A DNA stretch of 64,000 bases from Pyxicephalus adspersus (Eukaryota > Chordata > Amphibia > Anura > Pyxicephalidae): positions 17,951,926 through 18,015,925 of the forward strand of contig NC_092863.1 in NCBI RefSeq assembly GCF_032062135.1. Direction: 5' to 3'. Positions 59,434 to 64,000 of the stretch are shown one piece after another. Made by a program: the position numbers and the translations under genes. Numbering within the stretch: position 1 is the stretch's first letter; each line of letters begins with the position of its first letter. Under the pieces are notes generated by a model. That model made no database searches and was not told where the DNA came from. It worked only from the letters and a program-made list of their open reading frames with translations.

Positions 59434-61882
59434 AAAGTGTGACTTGTCTATTACTACTATTTATACATGAGGAGCATTAGGATCACCTACTGGTATTAGA
59501 AACCTAGGCTTGGCCCAAAAGAAAAACTTTGCTTCATCAGTGCATAAAATTGAACTGTCCACAGCTGGCACAGAACTGCTAATGAGATCTAAATGGCTGT
59601 CATTTATCAGAATGTATGAAATAAGATGTCTGTATCAAATATAAAACCTTGATTCAACTCCACCAGTCCAATGTCGGTCTCAGTCTGATTTTTAAGGAGC
59701 AATGCAGTATTTTTTTTTTAGACACGACCATAATAAAAAGGTCTAAATTGGTGACGGTTGCAACAAATTTAAGCAGCAATTCCTGGCAAAATATAAAATG
59801 AATGGCCTGCTATTTCTTCCACAAATGCCACAGCAGTACTCAATTCAGAATGTCTATCTAATTTAGCTCAGGAACTCTGAATGTCTTTTAAAATAAAATG
59901 AATCTGTATGCTCTACTCAAAAGTATAATTTGCTACACTCCTTTGTCTGTAAGGAATCCCAATACTGAAATGTTTTTACTTTCTGCTTGTAGACTCGATG
60001 TCACACTCCAGGCGGTAGGAGGTGACTTCCTACCTGTAACTTAGTATCAGATACACAAACAGGAAGTGGGGATAGCTCAGTCATAGGGCTTGACAGACAT
60101 TGAAAAGATTTGTAGCCAATCATGCTTCAGAAGAGACCATAAAAATATGTTTTATTAAAAAAAAGACATCCTGAATTCAGACACAAGATAACATAAACAA
60201 AAAATTGTTGTACTTTTTGAAACAGATATAACAGATATATAAAATGTATATGAAATACTCATACTATCATTGTAAGGAATACACAATAAACAAGAAAGTG
60301 GCTTGTCAAGTCTAACAACTAGCTGCATCAGTATACTAAATAAAAAGCTTGTCCTCACTTTTTTTTTTAGAAACACTGAACGGTTTAAATATTTAAGAAA
60401 ACAAAATCCAACCTCAACTAATGAAAATAAGTCATACTGGACAAACTATTGATCAAGTATTTCAATGCACAGCTCCTAAACCTACTAAAAAGACTGCTGG
60501 GTTCTGCACGTGGTTGTGGCCATGAATAATTCTGCAGAAGACTCCAGCGACCCAGGAGTAGCATCAATGGCCACTGCTAACCACTTTTTCTGCAAATTAG
60601 ATGTTTAAAGTCTAGCCAATCTGTAAGAAAATGTCTCAACAAGAAGAATATAATCACACATTTACTTCTCTGATCATCATTTTAAAAATGTCATTACTCT
60701 ATGAGGCTGTTTATTGGCTTTGACAAATGTAACCTCTTTGCTGTCACTCTGGAATTAAGATCACAAAAGATAAATGATTATAACTAAAATCAGCTCAACA
60801 AATTATGTTTCATATTGTACAATTTTAGGATTTAATCTTGTCTGACCTTAGGACAGAAGTCATTTATGTTGGGTTTTGATGGGTTGCTTTAGTCTGTAAT
60901 GTCCCCAAACCTAACTCTTTAATTTTTTAATTCCTTCTGGCACTTATAAACAAATGACTTCTGAACTGCACAATCTAAGTTATTATGAATGGAAACAGTA
61001 CACCATTATATCAGAGAAGCTCCAGGAACTCTGCATCTATTACAAATAAATACAACAGATAATGTCACAGAAAGAAGGAAAGCTGCCAATGAAGTCAACA
61101 AAACTATAGATAATAGATTAGGATCCGATCTAGAATACAATGCGGCCTATATAAGTAAATCTGCTAACAAATAGATCTGCATTTGCTATCCTGGGACATG
61201 TGCATCTCTGTATTACTGCGGAAGTGTGCTGGGCATAGCAATGTTTCTGTGGGGGCAGAGGTGGCATGAAAATGCAGACGATTGGTAGTACTGCCTGCAG
61301 GATTCAACGTGGGAATCGCTGAACTGCAGCGTCTCATTCCAATCACATGCAAATCCAAGTCTTTAATCTGCTTACTTACTCCAGATAGAGGCGGGGGCAT
61401 CGGCGAGGTGTTGTGGTATGCCGATACAGGAGGAAAGCGGGTTATACATGGATACAATGAGGAAGTGAACCAGGAGTAGGAAGAGAATTTCTTGTTCAAT
61501 AAATAGGAAAATAACTGCATCAAACAGAAAAGTGCAACAATTGAATTGTTCTGACTGCTCTATACTGATTAAGGATAAAACCTGATTGGTCCCTATGATT
61601 TACTTATGTCCTCACTATTTTATTTAAACAAGCCCCTTGGTGTAAGGTGTTGAATAAACAGAAATAGGCACCATAAAAAACAGGGAGTTTAATGTAAAAA
61701 ATAAAAAAGGCCTTTATAGCATTCCCAACCTTTTGATTGCTATTTTTTCATGAAGCTAAAACAATTACTTTAAGTACAGTATACAACAATCCGAGGCCTC
61801 CAGAAATGTACTGTAGGACCCCACTGTGAGATGCCAAGCCACAGAATGCACAAGCAATAAACTGAAATGGGAATACATAGGA
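59434..61882. other. Non-coding stretch, no gene seen
   Basis: Mostly AT-rich. At 61180-61460 the sequence is richer in CpG (GGCGGGGGCATCGGCGAGG near 61390) with a 119-codon minus frame of unknown meaning; it may be repeat-derived. Confidence 0.45.
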
Positions 61883-62177
61883 CAGGGGTGTCAAACTCTG
61901 GCCCGCAACATCCTTTTTTTTTGCCCCCCAAAGGAATCCTAAATATGAATTACAGCTGGCCCGCCGCTGCATTGAAATAGACGTGGGGAACTGTAGTAGT
62001 GGTGCTATTTCAGTGAAGAGGGAGTTCTAGCCACATTAGGCCCTGCATTGGACTGTTAACTTGACGCAGGGAATTGTAGTAGCGGTGCTATTTTAGTTTC
62101 AAGTTTGGCCCGCGACTTTGTCTAAGTTTTTAATTTTGGCACACTGTGTATTTGAGTTTGACACCCCTGTCATAGGT
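61875..62177. mobile_element. Non-autonomous hAT element 3 with imperfect target duplication
   Basis: The element proper is 61883-62169 (287 bp). Both ends read CAGGGGTGTCAAACTC inward, a perfect 16-bp terminal inverted repeat. The flanks ACATAGGA (61875-61882) and TCATAGGT (62170-62177) share CATAGG, 6 of 8 positions. Inside, a segment of about 30 bp is duplicated directly: GGAACTGTAGTAGTGGTGCT near 61987 and GGAATTGTAGTAGCGGTGCT near 62068. There is no transposase. Ends resemble element 1 at 8.3 kb. Confidence 0.93.
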
Positions 62178-63471
62178 GCTTGTTTGCAAAAAGTCCTAAT
62201 TCATATTCATATCGTTTTGACAGTTTCACAATTCATAAACATTAAAGTAACTTTTTCCTTGCCAATGTTTATAAAAAACACTGTAAAGTATGCATGATTC
62301 AACAATTAATGAACAAAACTGTGATCCAGTTTGTCCTTGACCTAGACATTCCCTTTGGGCAGTCATTGTGATTCCTGAACAACACAGTGAAGGTGAAGTT
62401 AGGCTGTCAATTGTCTGACACCTATGATGTTTATTTGAAAGTCATGTGTCACTATCCTCCGATACTGCAGTGTTGGGTTAGATACTGAGATTAAGGTGTA
62501 GCTGCTGCTACAAAAAGTCAACATTTGCATACTAGTAACAACACTTTTTTTTTCTTAGGCTGCACATTATGGAGTGCATGTACAATTTATAAATATCTAA
62601 AAAAAAGTGTTAATTTCCATCAAACTTTTTATTTACTATATAAATTATTCAATCAGCTGTTCTTTTAACAGCTAATATAAAAGAAATGTAGTTGTGAAAA
62701 AAAGCATTGGTCAGTTTAACTTTTTGTATATCGATTTTTTATGATCTGCAAAGCATCACAAGAGCTTGTGTTTTGCCTCTAATAATTTGAGCTAAACAAC
62801 AAATTGTCCCTCTTTCCTATTTTCCAAAGTTGAGTGGCATGCCTTTTTTTTTTTTTTAATTTTTTACCAATTTAAAGCTTCCATCACAGGGCACCATCAT
62901 CTTCTCTTTTACTCCTGATTCCTAGCATCGCCTGTCCCTTTTTGCAATAGCCACCTGCCTGAATCACATAAACTTAAAGTTGGACTGTAGTTCCACTTTA
63001 ACCTTTACCCTAATCAACACTATTTCAATACCGGTTCTCCTTCTCACCCTAATTATTTCCAGATTTTTTTAATTACTATTTTAATTACTTTTATTTATTT
63101 TTTAATTACTAATACTATTTGAAATAAAAAAATATACTTTATATCTACAATAACGCAAGTATACCTTTTTATTCTTTACCCATGGTTTGCTTTAAAAAAC
63201 AAATCTGCAAGACAATATTACAAAAGGAAGCCTTGTTCCTTGCCATATTTGTATTATGATGTTTGCCTGAGGCTCAGATCTAATTTGCTTCCTGTCAAAC
63301 CAGCCTCAGGGCTTGTTGCCACTGTGTGTGATGCATTACCACACGTATTTACACGTGGCAACATCACCATATGGGTTGGTACAGCCTTTGAGTGGTAGAA
63401 GTTTGGTAGGAGCATTATACTGTAAGATCTTTTAAAGGATAGGGACTGATATGAAAGTATACATATGATAG
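62178..63471. other. Non-coding stretch, no gene seen
   Basis: AT-rich with a T-run near 62845-62858. At 62974-63001 there is a compact palindrome beginning TTAAAGTTGGACT and ending AGTTCCACTTTAA, which looks like two abutting ends of the TTAA-bounded family. Confidence 0.45.
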
Positions 63472-63643
63472 CAGTGCTCAACCCAGAAATTTTTTTAAGC
63501 CGGGTGGGAAGAAATTGTAGGTGGGTGGCAGCCCCTGTATTGTGACCAAACTCTTTAGTAACCACCCAAAAACAGCCGAGTGGGTGCTGAAAAGTGACGG
63601 GTGGTGCACCCAGCTAAGAGGGTCTGGGGAGAACCCTGGATAG
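63467..63643 (+). mobile_element. CAGTG-ended short element, copy 4 (full length)
   Basis: The element proper is 63472-63638 (167 bp). It starts CAGTGCTCAACCC and ends GGGGAGAACCCTG; the right end on the minus strand, CAGGGTTCTCCCC, is a partial inverted copy of the left. It is flanked by identical 5-bp repeats GATAG at 63467-63471 and 63639-63643. Three truncated copies occur at 28.6, 43.9 and 57.4 kb. Non-coding and short, so a non-autonomous element; the superfamily is not certain. Confidence 0.85.
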
Positions 63644-64000
63644 GGCTACAAATCCAGGAAAAATATGCCAGTTATTTTTTGACACTTTTACTTTCCAAAA
63701 GGCACCAAGGCCTGTTAGGATATGTAAAAAAAACTTCCAATGTGCTTGTGGCATTCATATCAGGTTTTGATTGAAGATTTAATTTTCTTTAGGTAATGAA
63801 CCTTTTACCCTTCATGACCCTCATGTTCTCATGATGTGTCTAGGAGCAGAACGTGCTGCATTGGTCTATTGTGTAGACAAAAGGTTAACATGACACAACT
63901 GGAAATAGAGGTTCTAAAAATAGTTAACCAGGAGCATCTAAGGATGCAGGAAATGAGAGAGTGCAAAGCATAACCTTGTGAGATCAAGACACCTGCAGAA
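63644..64000. other. Non-coding end of window, no gene seen
   Basis: AT-rich; no coding or repeat signal recognised. Confidence 0.45.

Noticed and set aside
1..64000. CRISPR arrays, bacterial operons, ribosome binding sites or plasmid origins
   Set aside because: Repeat types and base composition are those of a vertebrate nuclear genome; no regularly spaced identical repeats were seen.

Overview
The window looks like nuclear DNA from an anuran amphibian, probably a ranoid frog. This rests on the repeat content: L2-clade LINE 3' ends, Tc1/mariner remnants with a recognisable transposase helix-turn-helix, non-autonomous hAT elements with 8-bp target duplications, and several MITE-like families of a kind I associate with frog genomes. 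The species cannot be fixed from the sequence alone.

I found no host protein-coding gene, exon, rRNA, tRNA or CRISPR array that I could defend. Base composition is AT-rich throughout, and the open reading frames are short and scattered on both strands. The longest (169 codons, minus strand near 51 kb) overlaps degenerate tandem repeat. The only protein-like sequence I recognise belongs to transposons: a broken Tc1 transposase N-terminus (about 11.8-12.0 kb, minus) and two L2 ORF2 C-terminal remnants (10.0-10.2 kb minus, 10.4-10.8 kb plus). The window therefore reads as intergenic DNA or the inside of a large intron.

Layout: 0-0.3 kb, Tc1 copy A, cut by the window edge. 3.1 kb, an 81-nt hairpin. 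3.5-3.9 kb, TA-flanked MITE copy 1. 6.4 kb, an RFX-type X-box. 8.3-8.5 kb, hAT element 1. 9.9-10.9 kb, two divergent L2 remnants. 11.8-12.3 kb, Tc1 copy B. 16.8-21.8 kb, three small elements with inverted termini. 22.6-23.7 kb, a cluster of three elements including a CpG-dense MITE and an hAT with a perfect 8-bp duplication. 28.6, 43.9, 57.4 and 63.5 kb, four copies of one CAGTG-ended element. 29.5 and 59.2 kb, two copies of a palindromic element. 32.9 and 48.4 kb, L2 tails. 37.8 kb, a second X-box beside a CTCF-like core. 41.0-41.4 kb, a sequence that looks like a developmental non-coding element. 61.9-62.2 kb, hAT element 3.

The least ordinary part is 48.9-56.7 kb. It holds two separate decayed minisatellites (one of about 62 bp at three places, one of about 50 bp at 55.1-55.7 kb), about 1.4 kb of strong purine skew on the plus strand ending at a short pyrimidine run, and then a pure AT dinucleotide tract of about 80 bp. 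I saw no evidence of a new enzymatic or defence-like system; the unusual signal is structural.
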